Positions 6,300 through 14,658 of a stretch of DNA of 49,760 nucleotides are shown here, one piece after another. The notes beneath the pieces were generated by a model that searched no databases, was not told the origin of the DNA, and saw only the letters and a list, made by a program, of their open reading frames with translations. The stretch's first letter is position 1. Each line of letters begins with the position of its first letter. The translations under genes and the position numbers were made by a program. The DNA comes from Marivirga sp. Lineage in GTDB: Bacteria > Bacteroidota > Bacteroidia > Cytophagales > Cyclobacteriaceae. Location: the NCBI RefSeq assembly GCF_024636815.1, contig NZ_JAGXGF010000110.1:1-49760 (forward strand). Direction: 5' to 3'.

Positions 6300-7148
6300 A
6301 TGAATTTACATATTATAGAAACCGGATTTTTTAAATTAGATGGAGGAGCCATGTTTGGGGTAGTGCCCAAATCATTATGGTCCAGGACAAACCCGCCTGA
6401 TGAAAATAATATGTGTACCTGGGCTATGCGTTGTATGGCTATAGAGGACGGTAACCAATTAATATTAATTGATAATGGGATAGGGGACAAGCAAAATGAA
6501 AAGTTCTTTAGTCACTTCTATTTGCATGGAGACGCAAGTTTGGATGGCTCATTGAAAAAGGCTGGATTCTCTAAAGATGATGTAACTGATATGTTTTTAA
6601 CTCATCTCCATTTTGATCATTGTGGTGGTGGTGTAAAATGGCAGGATACTGAACGTACTAAATTAGATATAGAATTTAAGAATGCTAAATATTGGTCCAA
6701 TCAAGAACATTGGAAATGGGCAACGGAACCTAATGCAAGAGAGAAAGCCAGCTTTTTAAAAGAAAATATAATGCCTATGCAAGAAAGCGGACATTTGCAT
6801 TTTGCTGATAAAGGTAAGCCTTCTCCATTTTCACAGTTTGATATCCTCTATGCTGATGGCCATACAGACAAGCAAATGGTACCCAAAATCAAATATAAAG
6901 ACAAAACGATAGTCTTTGCAGCAGATTTATTACCCTCTGTTGGGCATATTCCTTTGCCTTATGTGATGGGTTATGATACAAGACCACTTTTGACTTTAGA
7001 TGAGAAAGAAAAATTCTTAAAAGAAGCAGCGGATAATAATTACATCATATTTTTAGAACATGATGCTGAAAATGAATGTTGTACTGTAAAGCATACTGAA
7101 AAAGGTGTGCGATTAGATCAAACATTCAAATTGTCAGAGGTTTTATAA
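6300..7148 (+). CDS. MBL-fold (metallo-beta-lactamase superfamily) hydrolase
   Basis: A 282-residue cytoplasmic protein with the zinc signature THLHFDHCGG at residues 101-110 (His102, His104, Asp106, His107 as ligands). A later ADGHTDKQ supplies a further His, FAADLLPS the bridging Asp, and LEHDAE a last His. The layout is that of class B hydrolases such as lactonases and related hydrolases acting on small esters. The substrate cannot be told from sequence. The ATG at 6300 follows the duplicated terminator by about 30 bp. The next gene starts 42 bp downstream on the same strand, so the two are probably co-transcribed. The pair is bracketed by the two inverted copies of the structured repeat. 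Confidence 0.85.
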   Translation: MNLHIIETGFFKLDGGAMFGVVPKSLWSRTNPPDENNMCTWAMRCMAIEDGNQLILIDNGIGDKQNEKFFSHFYLHGDASLDGSLKKAGFSKDDVTDMFLTHLHFDHCGGGVKWQDTERTKLDIEFKNAKYWSNQEHWKWATEPNAREKASFLKENIMPMQESGHLHFADKGKPSPFSQFDILYADGHTDKQMVPKIKYKDKTIVFAADLLPSVGHIPLPYVMGYDTRPLLTLDEKEKFLKEAADNNYIIFLEHDAENECCTVKHTEKGVRLDQTFKLSEVL

Positions 7149-7190
7149 TCCCTTGGATGAGGTGAGCTTCGTAAAAATTAATTGAAAAAG

Positions 7191-7973
7191 ATGAAAATAG
7201 GATTAGCACTTTCCGGGGGTGGGGCAAGAGGTTTTGCACACTTAGGCATAGCACAATATATGTATGAGCAAAATATACGCCCTGATATGATCTCCGGTAC
7301 TAGTGCTGGTGCCATTGCAGGTGCGTTTTTAGCTGCAGGCTATGAACCCAAAAGAACTTTGGAAATTATATCCGATATTAATTTTCTTAAATTTTTCAGA
7401 CCGGCTATGTCCTGGTCAGGCTTAGTTAACTTAGAGAAAATTTCAGGTTTACTTTTAGAATATTTCCCTGAAGATTCCTTCAGTGATTTAAAAATCCCTC
7501 TGATTGTTTCTACTACAAATTTTACCAAAGGAGAAAATGTAAATTATGAATCTGGCAAATTGATTAGACCACTTCTAGCCTCTGCCAGCATTCCAGTCAT
7601 ATTTAAACCGATCACCATAGGTGAAGACTCATATGTAGATGGTGGAATTACCAATAATCTTCCAGTAAACTTGCTCAAATCGCATGTCGATTTCACTATA
7701 GGCGTCAATTGTAATCCTGTTGGGATTTCAAATCAAAACAATAGCATGAAGGATATGCTGGAGCGAACAATGCTGATGATTATCAATTATCAAACAAAAG
7801 AACAAGCCAAATTGTGTGATATCTTTATTGAACCTGATGAGCTATCAAATTATAAAGTGTTTTCAATCTCCAAGGCCAAGGAAATTTTTGACATTGGTTA
7901 TGATAGTGCTAAAAGTACATTCTCTAAGCTACCGGAAGATCATCCAATCAAAGGGCTTTCTAAGTCTGTTTGA
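7191..7973 (+). CDS. Patatin-like phospholipase
   Basis: A 260-residue protein of the patatin/RssA type, a serine-aspartate dyad lipase. The N-terminus carries LALSGGGARGFAHLG, the glycine-rich oxyanion loop. GTSAGA holds the nucleophile (Ser38 from this start), and YVDGGITNNLP holds the catalytic Asp150. No signal peptide, so it probably acts on membrane lipids from the cytoplasm. I chose ATG 7191, which places LALSGGG near the N-terminus as in relatives; a TTG nine bases earlier is also possible. It follows the MBL hydrolase by 42 bp. The two may form a small lipid- or ester-processing unit, which is inference from proximity. Confidence 0.88.
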   Translation: MKIGLALSGGGARGFAHLGIAQYMYEQNIRPDMISGTSAGAIAGAFLAAGYEPKRTLEIISDINFLKFFRPAMSWSGLVNLEKISGLLLEYFPEDSFSDLKIPLIVSTTNFTKGENVNYESGKLIRPLLASASIPVIFKPITIGEDSYVDGGITNNLPVNLLKSHVDFTIGVNCNPVGISNQNNSMKDMLERTMLMIINYQTKEQAKLCDIFIEPDELSNYKVFSISKAKEIFDIGYDSAKSTFSKLPEDHPIKGLSKSV

Positions 7974-8128
7974 GCTTAAAGTAGAATGATTTTGATAAAT
8001 TAGGAGATAACTCATCCCGATCCGCTAGCTAGCGAATCACCCTTCTCTTCAAAAAAGAGAAGGGAATATTTTAGGCTTCTCATGAAAAATGGTGAAATTT
8101 TAATATTCCAAATATAATTTGATTAGAA
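7974..8128. other. Palindrome and hairpin downstream of the patatin gene
   Basis: CGCTAGCTAGCG (8023-8034) is a perfect 12-bp palindrome. It is followed at once by CCCTTCTCTT/AAGAGAAGGG (8040-8064), a 10-bp stem with a 5-base loop and no T-run. Such a pair looks like a second type of intergenic palindromic element, possibly doubling as an mRNA 3' end. No ORF. Confidence 0.55.
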
Positions 8129-8230
8129 AGAGCGGGAAGTAGGACAAAAATGCGGGCCAGATGAGGATGTGGGCTGTAGCATATTTTTGTCCTGACTTTG
8201 TGTTTCTTTTTTGTCAAAAAAAAAGAAAAG
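8129..8230 (-). repeat. Structured intergenic repeat, copy 2 (inverted relative to copy 1)
   Basis: Read on the minus strand it has the architecture of copy 1. First comes an A/T hairpin with a TTGAC-containing loop (plus 8203-8228), then AGGACAAAAAT/ATTTTTGTCCT (plus 8183-8193 with 8141-8151). The latter closes a loop that carries ATGCTAC, CCCACA and CTGGCCCGC, followed by TTCCCGC. Stem bases differ from copy 1 yet still pair over 11 bp, which argues for selection or transmission of the folded form. The repeat, not a gene, explains the minus-strand open frame seen here. Confidence 0.7.
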
Positions 8231-8395
8231 GAAGAAACTGCAAAAGATAATTAGGATTACATTTCCATTAAATACTTTATAAAGTATATATGAGATAACT
8301 ATCATCAGAAGTCTACTCAAAAAAAAGCACCTCCAAAGCCTAAACTCTGAAAATGCTTTTAATTAAACTCAATAAATCAATTTACTATTAAAATT
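8231..8395 (-). terminator. Intergenic region with a probable terminator of the minus-strand receptor gene
   Basis: On the minus strand AAAAGCA and TGCTTTT (plus 8354-8360 and 8323-8329) form a 7-bp stem with a 24-base loop that runs into eight T residues (plus 8319-8326). This fits termination after the receptor gene that ends at 8396. The remainder shows nothing recognisable. Confidence 0.45.
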
Positions 8396-10873
8396 TTAAA
8401 AACTTTGTCCATCATCTCCACCTGATTTTTGATCGTCATTGGAGATTCTACTTCTTTTTTGTCTGGCTTTATAATCTAACTGACCAAATTTGTAGCTGAA
8501 ATTAAGACCAAAAGATCGGAATGGAATAGCAAATACATTTCTTTGATAGAAATTACTGTCTTCATCTCCTAATTCAGTTTCAAATGGCTTTCTAGCTTTA
8601 AATGGCTCTATAATTGATAAGCCAATGCTTCCTCTTTTTTCCCAAATTTGCTTTTTAATACCCATTCCGAAAATGGAGAAAGCAGGATTATAACCTTGCA
8701 AGGTTTGTCTTCTTGGTCGTGCGAAACCAAAAGCATCTATCATCCAGTCATTAGGTAATTTGATGTTGGAATTAATGTTTCCACTAAACAACCACGCATT
8801 ATTTTCTACTGCTTGGCCTTGGATAACCCCTTCTGACATAAAATAGTTAGCATTTATACCTCCACGAATGGTCCATATTTTGAATAATTCGGTAGAAATA
8901 AACAAATTAGAGCCTAGATTTTGCTGTGTCCCCACATTTTCAAAAGTAGTAACGGTGGCATTTCTTTCAGGATCTTCGTAAATGATGGATTGGATTACTT
9001 CACTTATATCGTTGTAAAAGAAGGATAGATTTACTGAAGTTCCTTTTAAGAAACTACTGAATCCTAATTCGAAATTGTCTGATAATTCAGGATTAAGATC
9101 AGGATTCCCAAAGCTAATGTTTCTAATATTTCCAATTTCTACATAAGGGTTTACATTTCCCAAACTAGGACGTTGAATTCTTCTATTGTAAGACAATTTA
9201 ACGGAATTGAATTTCCCGAATTTTTGATTTAAAATCACGCTTGGTAACCAATTTTCATATGATATTGGATCAAAATTACGCTCAGTTGCTTCATCAAAGC
9301 TTCCCTGAAGACCAGTATATTCATATCGTACACCTGCAATTAGACCTAGTTTTTCAGTGATGTTTGTTTGAGTAGAAACATATCCTGCATATACGTCTTG
9401 GTTATAATAGAATATATCTGTTCGGTTGTCCACAACCTGGTAGCTATTACCACCTTCCGGCTGTTCTTCATATCTAAAATCACTGTCAATATCTCTGATA
9501 ATGGATTTAAAACCAGTCTCTAATTTAAATTTTTCTCCAAAGGGATGCGCATAATCAATCTGAATGGTATTTTCTCTATTGTTGCCATCATTAATGTTTC
9601 TGGCAACTTCATAATTTTCAGGTGCATCTTGATCGATCTCAAATTGTTGATCTCTTACGTTTCCATCAATTTTATAGGAAGCAGAAAATTCTCTTCCTTC
9701 CTGATCTGGAAATTTCATGACATAATCTAATGACCATTCATACCCCCAGTTTTGAGAGAAGTTATCTTGAAATCTTTGATAAGTACTTTCATTTCCACCT
9801 AAATCTTCTGAAACGGTATTGGTACCGGAAGAAGTACTGTTAAATCCTCTTAATCTTAAACTAGTAGATAAACTATGATAGGCATTGAAATCATAAAATG
9901 CGCCCATATTTCCAAAATAGCCTAATCTATTACTAAGATTTTGACCATTTTGTTCTCTAATATTAGTTTGTCCATTTACTACCGTTTTTTGATAGAAATC
10001 AGTGGTGGCGTATTGTGGCCACGAATAAAATGAGCTACCATTGGCGTTAAAACCTAATCTACCTTTTCCTGCATTGATTCCTACCACTCCACGATTGATA
10101 CGTGTACCGGCTGTTAAATCCACATTCCCTGCAAATCCTTGAGGTGTCTGCTTTTTAGTAATGATGTTGATAATACCTGCGGTGCCTTCGCCATCATATT
10201 TTGCTGAAGGAGAGGTAATCACTTCCACACTTTTAATTTGGTCTGAAGGAATCATTTTTAAGGCATCTCCTGTATTAGCCCCAAACATACTGCTTGGCTT
10301 GCCATTTATAAGGATTTGTACGTTTTGGTTCCCTCTTAAAGAAACATTACCATCCTGATCAACAGTTAATAAGGGTGCTCTTCTAAGTACGTCTGAAGCA
10401 TCTCCACCCATATTGGCAATATCCTGATCAGCATTATAAACAATTCTATCAATTTTATTTTCTATAGTTTCTCTTTGACCTGAAACTACTACTTCATCCA
10501 ATTGGTCAGTGTCTGTAGTAAGTTTGATGCTTTCAAAATTATAATCTGGATCTTTAGGAGTTAATTCAACTTCTTGAGTGAATTTTTGGTAGCCTACAAA
10601 AGAAACCTCTACTATATATTTCCCGAGTTTGAGTCCAATTAATTTAAAGCTTCCGTCATCTCCGGTTACTACACCATTAACTGTTTCTCCGTCTTTTGGT
10701 GATTTAATGATTATGGTAGCATAAGACACTGGTTCAGAGCTTACTCCATCAACTATGGTTCCTGTAATCTTTCCTGTGATTTGAGAATTTGATGCTCCAC
10801 CATAACCACCTCTTTGCTGTGCAAGGGAAAGACTGCTGATAAATAATAAGGCTAATAATATTCTGTATTTCAT
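8396..10873 (-). CDS. Outer-membrane receptor of the CarboxypepD_reg / plug / OMP beta-barrel type
   Basis: An 825-residue outer-membrane protein. Residues 1-19 form a signal peptide ending SLAQ. A carboxypeptidase-regulatory-like Ig domain follows (about 33-118), then DEVVVSG (126-132) and a TonB-type plug (about 135-242: DVLRRAPLLTVDQDGNVSLRG, VQILINGKPS, IKSVEVITSPSAKYDGEGTAGIINII). The rest (250-800) is a beta-barrel of the OMP_b-brl_3 kind. A charged tail ends in Phe, the usual signal for outer-membrane insertion. Substrate unknown. A paralogue with the same layout lies at 43789-46239. A TAACTTTG box sits 19 bp before the start. It is probably monocistronic. Confidence 0.9.
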   Translation of the reverse strand: MKYRILLALLFISSLSLAQQRGGYGGASNSQITGKITGTIVDGVSSEPVSYATIIIKSPKDGETVNGVVTGDDGSFKLIGLKLGKYIVEVSFVGYQKFTQEVELTPKDPDYNFESIKLTTDTDQLDEVVVSGQRETIENKIDRIVYNADQDIANMGGDASDVLRRAPLLTVDQDGNVSLRGNQNVQILINGKPSSMFGANTGDALKMIPSDQIKSVEVITSPSAKYDGEGTAGIINIITKKQTPQGFAGNVDLTAGTRINRGVVGINAGKGRLGFNANGSSFYSWPQYATTDFYQKTVVNGQTNIREQNGQNLSNRLGYFGNMGAFYDFNAYHSLSTSLRLRGFNSTSSGTNTVSEDLGGNESTYQRFQDNFSQNWGYEWSLDYVMKFPDQEGREFSASYKIDGNVRDQQFEIDQDAPENYEVARNINDGNNRENTIQIDYAHPFGEKFKLETGFKSIIRDIDSDFRYEEQPEGGNSYQVVDNRTDIFYYNQDVYAGYVSTQTNITEKLGLIAGVRYEYTGLQGSFDEATERNFDPISYENWLPSVILNQKFGKFNSVKLSYNRRIQRPSLGNVNPYVEIGNIRNISFGNPDLNPELSDNFELGFSSFLKGTSVNLSFFYNDISEVIQSIIYEDPERNATVTTFENVGTQQNLGSNLFISTELFKIWTIRGGINANYFMSEGVIQGQAVENNAWLFSGNINSNIKLPNDWMIDAFGFARPRRQTLQGYNPAFSIFGMGIKKQIWEKRGSIGLSIIEPFKARKPFETELGDEDSNFYQRNVFAIPFRSFGLNFSYKFGQLDYKARQKRSRISNDDQKSGGDDGQSF

Positions 10874-10891
10874 AATTTTAATTTATTGCTA

Positions 10892-10899
10892 CAAAGTTA
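10892..10899 (-). promoter_or_regulatory. Candidate Bacteroidota -7 box (TAACTTTG) for the receptor gene
   Basis: It matches the TAnnTTTG consensus on the minus strand and ends 19 bp before ATG 10873. I found no convincing TTG at the -33 position, so support is partial. Confidence 0.4.
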
Positions 10900-10996
10900 G
10901 ACACTTCAGAGCTGATAATGTTATTGATAATACACCGAAGGCAATTCTGTAGTCTTTATAATTGCTAATTGATGATAAAAGGAAATGTGTTTTATC

Positions 10997-12346
10997 TTAT
11001 ATTGAAGATGGGTTTAATACAATTTTTTTACTATCATATACCAAATAGCTCATACAAACGATAGCAGTTGCTAAGTCGGCAATTGGAAATGCTATCCAAA
11101 TCCCATCTAATTGATAAAAATTAGGCAATATCAATAGGAGAGGAATAAGGAAAAATCCTTGTTTGGTTAAGGTCAGGAGTAAGGCAGGCAATGCTTTTCC
11201 TAAAGCCTGAAAATATGCTGCACTGATTAATTGAAATGCAATGAGCGGAGTCATTAAAAATGTAATTCTTAATGCAGGCACTGTTTGCTGAATTAAATCT
11301 TGGTCTTTAGTAAAAATGCCTACAATCTGTGGAGTAAAGATTAAAATAGCTGCATAAATTATGGAGGAAAGCACCGTGGCTGAAATTATGGCATTTCTAA
11401 GGGTTAAGCTTACCCTCTTAAATAATTCTGCCCCATAGTTGTATCCAATAATTGGCATAGAGCCTTGCGTTATTCCAATGGCCGGTACATTTACCAGCAT
11501 CATCATGCGGTTGATAATTCCATAGGTTGCGATGGCGCTTTCGCCACCATATTTGAATAATGAATTATTCAATACCAAAAATAATAAACTTACTACCCCT
11601 TGTCTGGCAATTGTAACTGAACCTATAGAGAAAATTTCACCTGTTAATTTTAGGTTGAGTATTAAATCTGTTTTACTAATTTTAAAACCGGTTTTTCCGC
11701 TCAGAAAAAAGTAAGCAGCATACAATGCACTAAAGATATAAGAAAAAGTGGTTGCCCAGGCCGCACCCTTTATTCCCCAATCTAAAACCGCAATGAAAAT
11801 AGGATCTAATATGACATTTACTATTGCTGGAACTATCATCACTACCATGGCCACTTTTGGATAGCCTACAGCTCTAAAAATGCTATTGGACATCATGGCA
11901 AAAGCCAAAACGGGTATCCCTAATAAAATAATGCTGAAATAATCAATGGTGGGCTGCAAAATTTCACCTTTTGCACCAAATGCTTTAAGGATAGGCTCAA
12001 TAAAAATCCAGCAACTTAAACTGAAAAATATTCCTAAAATAAAGGTAAGCGTCAACTGATTACCAAAGGTTTTATTGGCTTTTTCCGGCTTTCCGGAACC
12101 TAAGGCCCTGGATATAATTGATGCACCTCCAATTCCAATACCCATTCCAATTGATGAGATAAGGAATGTTATGGGAATTACCACTGTAATAGCAGCTATA
12201 CCTATTGAACCCACAAAATTCCCCACAAATATAGTATCTACTATTCCGTAAATAGATAATGTCAGAATCCCAATGGCAGATGGAATGGCTTGTTTACGTA
12301 GCAGATAATTGATTGGCTTAGTGCCAAATTCATTTGAGGTGGTCAT
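10997..12346 (-). CDS. MATE-family multidrug/cation exporter
   Basis: A 449-residue integral membrane protein with about 12 hydrophobic segments in two homologous halves (roughly 16-176 and 240-405). The start (PINYLLRKQAIPSAIGILTLSIYGIVDTIFVG) and repeated GIG/GGAS stretches are typical of MatE domains. These proteins expel drugs or metabolites in exchange for Na+ or H+; the substrate is not readable here. The TGTAACTACA palindrome lies about 23 bp before the start codon. The four-helix membrane protein gene on the same strand ends only 33 bp upstream, so they may share a transcript. Confidence 0.92.
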   Translation of the reverse strand: MTTSNEFGTKPINYLLRKQAIPSAIGILTLSIYGIVDTIFVGNFVGSIGIAAITVVIPITFLISSIGMGIGIGGASIISRALGSGKPEKANKTFGNQLTLTFILGIFFSLSCWIFIEPILKAFGAKGEILQPTIDYFSIILLGIPVLAFAMMSNSIFRAVGYPKVAMVVMIVPAIVNVILDPIFIAVLDWGIKGAAWATTFSYIFSALYAAYFFLSGKTGFKISKTDLILNLKLTGEIFSIGSVTIARQGVVSLLFLVLNNSLFKYGGESAIATYGIINRMMMLVNVPAIGITQGSMPIIGYNYGAELFKRVSLTLRNAIISATVLSSIIYAAILIFTPQIVGIFTKDQDLIQQTVPALRITFLMTPLIAFQLISAAYFQALGKALPALLLTLTKQGFFLIPLLLILPNFYQLDGIWIAFPIADLATAIVCMSYLVYDSKKIVLNPSSI

Positions 12347-12369
12347 TCTTAACAGTTAATGCAATTTAA

Positions 12370-12379
12370 TGTAACTACA
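12370..12379. promoter_or_regulatory. TGTAACTACA palindrome before the MATE gene
   Basis: The core of AATGTAACTACATT (12368-12381), with 6-bp arms and a 2-base spacer, 23 bp from the MATE start codon. It is one of four intergenic TGTAnnTACA sites in the window (also 25902, 36556 and 43691) and is a candidate regulator binding site. Confidence 0.4.
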
Positions 12380-12802
12380 TTAATTATGTAATGTTGTATA
12401 TCTGTCAATGAAATTTAAAATTACAATTACTGTCCACATAATTGTTCGTTTCCAATTGACTTGAACCAAATTGTCAGCAGCCTTTTTAATTTCAAATCCA
12501 GAATTGATCTGATTATGCAAAGGAACCGCTTGAGTGAATGTGGAGATCCACAGCAGAATAATTAAAACACTTTGGACTAAAAATATATAATTAAAATCCG
12601 TATAGGTTAAATAAAAAGTACTACCAATTTGAAAAAGCATTAAGGGCATAACCACTATTGAAATCATAGTAGTGTATTTTGGATGCCAGGCCATCAGATT
12701 GACTTTTTCCATATAGGTGAAAGAAGGGTAGATGATGAGTTGTACCAGCCAAATCAATATTAATAAGCCAAAGTCTGATAATTCTTTAAGGTATTGAAGC
12801 AT
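12380..12802 (-). CDS. Hypothetical four-helix membrane protein
   Basis: A 140-residue protein with four hydrophobic segments (about 10-27, 45-66, 70-92 and 116-134) and a conserved-looking NWKRTIMWTVI motif before the last helix. I do not recognise a named family with certainty; it resembles small DUF1772-like integral membrane proteins. It lies directly upstream of the MATE gene on the same strand and is divergent from the alpha/beta hydrolase gene across a 147-bp AT-rich spacer. Confidence 0.6.
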   Translation of the reverse strand: MLQYLKELSDFGLLILIWLVQLIIYPSFTYMEKVNLMAWHPKYTTMISIVVMPLMLFQIGSTFYLTYTDFNYIFLVQSVLIILLWISTFTQAVPLHNQINSGFEIKKAADNLVQVNWKRTIMWTVIVILNFIDRYTTLHN

Positions 12803-12949
12803 TTATCGAGTTTAAAAATTGCAACTATTTAAAAAAGAAATTTTGAATAGTATTTTCTATTCTTTGACCGTGTTGAAATACAATTTAATAATTCAAATAT
12901 GTATTGAATAAAACTTATAACAAAAGCTAATTGTCGATGTTTTAACATT

Positions 12950-13792
12950 ATGAAAAAAACATCACTTAATGCTGTCACTTTTCGGAATGTTTCCTCAAAA
13001 GAATGGATTGTTTTTATTCATGGTGCCGGAGGGAGTACAGCCACTTGGAAATATCAATTAGATGCTTTCAGACCATTTTACAATTTGCTATTGATTGATT
13101 TAAGAGATCATGGAAAGTCGAAAGATATTAAACCTGAATTCGAAAAATATAATTTTGATATTATTACTAAGGACATTAAAACAGTATTGGATCAATATCA
13201 AATTGATAAGGCTCACTTTATCACTTTAAGTTTTGGGAGTGTAATTATGCAAGACTTGAGCATCAAACATCCAGATTTGGTGGCAAGTGCTATTTTTGCT
13301 GGTGGTATTTTTAAGGCTAATGTATTAATAAAATCATTTGTGCAATTAGCGAGGTTCTTCAATCTTTTTCTACCATATAAATGGATGTATAGCATATTCT
13401 CCTATTTATTAATGCCTTTCGGAAAACACCAAAAATCTAGGGAAATATATAAAAAGCAAGCTCAAAAACTTTCATCTACTGAGTATATGAAATGGGTAGG
13501 ATTGTACAATGAGTTTTTTAGATTATTGAACCGCTTCTATAATCAGGATATTAATTTTCCTGCATTAACTATTATGGGCAAAGATGATTATATCTTTTTA
13601 AACTCGGCTAAAGGCTTTGCAAATAAACACAAATCGGTATTAATAAAGGAAATGAAAGGAGCAGGACATATTTGTAATATTGATCAGCCTGAAATTTTTA
13701 ATGAACTGGCTCTTTCCTTTACTCATGAACATAAATATACTCAGGAAGACGATTTCCCTGCTTCCCAGGCCCAAAGTAGCAAAGCCGGATGA
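12950..13792 (+). CDS. Alpha/beta-hydrolase fold protein
   Basis: A 280-residue protein without a signal peptide. VFIHGAGGS (21-29) forms the oxyanion loop and LIDLRDHGKS (48-57) is typical of the fold. The nucleophile elbow is ITLSFGS with Ser94, the acid is in MGKDDYIF (Asp212 or Asp213), and the base is GAGHICN (His240). The elbow reads T-L-S-F-G, with Thr in place of the usual first Gly. This is tolerated in some subfamilies and does not remove the triad. The substrate is unknown. Its last 52 bp overlap the 3' end of the opposite-strand DoxX-like gene, so transcripts would be antisense there. Confidence 0.85.
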   Translation: MKKTSLNAVTFRNVSSKEWIVFIHGAGGSTATWKYQLDAFRPFYNLLLIDLRDHGKSKDIKPEFEKYNFDIITKDIKTVLDQYQIDKAHFITLSFGSVIMQDLSIKHPDLVASAIFAGGIFKANVLIKSFVQLARFFNLFLPYKWMYSIFSYLLMPFGKHQKSREIYKKQAQKLSSTEYMKWVGLYNEFFRLLNRFYNQDINFPALTIMGKDDYIFLNSAKGFANKHKSVLIKEMKGAGHICNIDQPEIFNELALSFTHEHKYTQEDDFPASQAQSSKAG

Positions 13793-14148
13793 ATGATTAC
13801 TAAGCGAAACCAGCCAGCCCATTCTGGGACGCATAATCCGCCATCTATACAGGAATTAATTTGAATAAAATAAACATGGGAAGGGATAAATGCAAGCAAC
13901 ATAATCATGATTCCATAGGAGGCATATTTTCTGCTTGGATAAAATAAGATTCCTATCCCTAGCACTATTTCAGTTATTCCACTTAAAACATTGATTTTTT
14001 CATGGGAATTAAAAAATGGGGGAATTAAAGGTAAGTAGAAATCGGGATTGATGAAGTGATTGAAACCTGCTATCAAATAAAAAATAGTCATTAATCTAAC
14101 TGACCATTTACTTTTAAGATAATTTCCAATTTGTTTTAACATGAACAT
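13741..14148 (-). CDS. DoxX-like small integral membrane protein
   Basis: A 135-residue protein with four hydrophobic helices. The first reads LMTIFYLIAGFNHFINPDFY (about 20-39), the signature of DoxX/DUF4345-type membrane proteins (a helix, then an NPxFY-like turn); later segments include ILFYP, IMLLAFIPSHVYFIQ and VIIHPALLLWAW. Function in the family is poorly defined. Start codons at 14148 and 14142 are both possible, and both lie inside the end of the upstream same-strand gene (35-bp overlap). The two are therefore likely co-translated. The stop lies 52 bp inside the convergent hydrolase gene. Confidence 0.7.
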   Translation of the reverse strand: MFMLKQIGNYLKSKWSVRLMTIFYLIAGFNHFINPDFYLPLIPPFFNSHEKINVLSGITEIVLGIGILFYPSRKYASYGIMIMLLAFIPSHVYFIQINSCIDGGLCVPEWAGWFRLVIIHPALLLWAWEAGKSSS

Positions 14149-14514
14149 CTTTTAAAATTAAGAAAAATGGAATCCACCATATAAAATTGTTGGTAATTAA
14201 AGTATAAATAAATTCAAAGGGAACAATTCCTTGTAAATAATTGAAGAGAAAGCCTAAAGGACCGAAAATTTTACCTAAAAAACCTACCATGATAATGGGC
14301 CAGTGACGAAGCGGATTGAAAGAAGCCCACCAATAACCTAATCCATATACGCCTATGACCATTCCCATTCCTTGCCATACCATTGGATGATTGATTTTAT
14401 CCATCCCTACCAAATCAAAAAAAAATGCTGTGGAAGAAGCACTACCCAGGCACCCCATAAAATATTATAGATGGCTGCAATCCTTAAAGTTATTTTTTGA
14501 TTTTCTAAATTCAT
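14114..14514 (-). pseudogene. Four-helix membrane protein gene interrupted by a frameshift in a T9 run
   Basis: From ATG 14514 the minus strand reads MNLENQKITLRIAAIYN...WVVLLPQHFF and then shifts out of frame at a run of nine T (plus-strand A-run 14417-14425), ending in TAG. The other frame continues as FFFDLVGMDKINHPMVW... down to 14114 with hydrophobic helices. One more T would restore a single protein of about 133 residues. The downstream frame has a chance ATG (14458), but the junction QHFF|FDLVGM makes a natural protein, so the break is the better explanation. It could be a sequencing error, a real mutation or slippage in the homopolymer. The family is unknown to me. It overlaps the DoxX-like gene at its 3' end. 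Confidence 0.7.
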
Positions 14515-14658
14515 GTCCCAACAACTTTCATAATTTGAAAATGTTGAAAGAAATAGCGAATTTTATAATTCATTTAAGTATAAGTTTTTTTAATTCCATT
14601 CGTTCAAACTATATTTACAACAAATTAACGCGGGGATTTACACGATAAATAAATTATT

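Noticed and set aside
8123-8320. 65-codon minus-strand open frame rich in Phe
   Set aside because: Its first-read part is a generic AT-rich stretch and the rest is the structured repeat read through, including the A/T hairpin giving a FFLFFFF run; no family resemblance.
14391-14648. 85-codon plus-strand open frame
   Set aside because: It is antisense to the N-terminal half of the frameshifted membrane protein gene and to its promoter region; composition is not protein-like.
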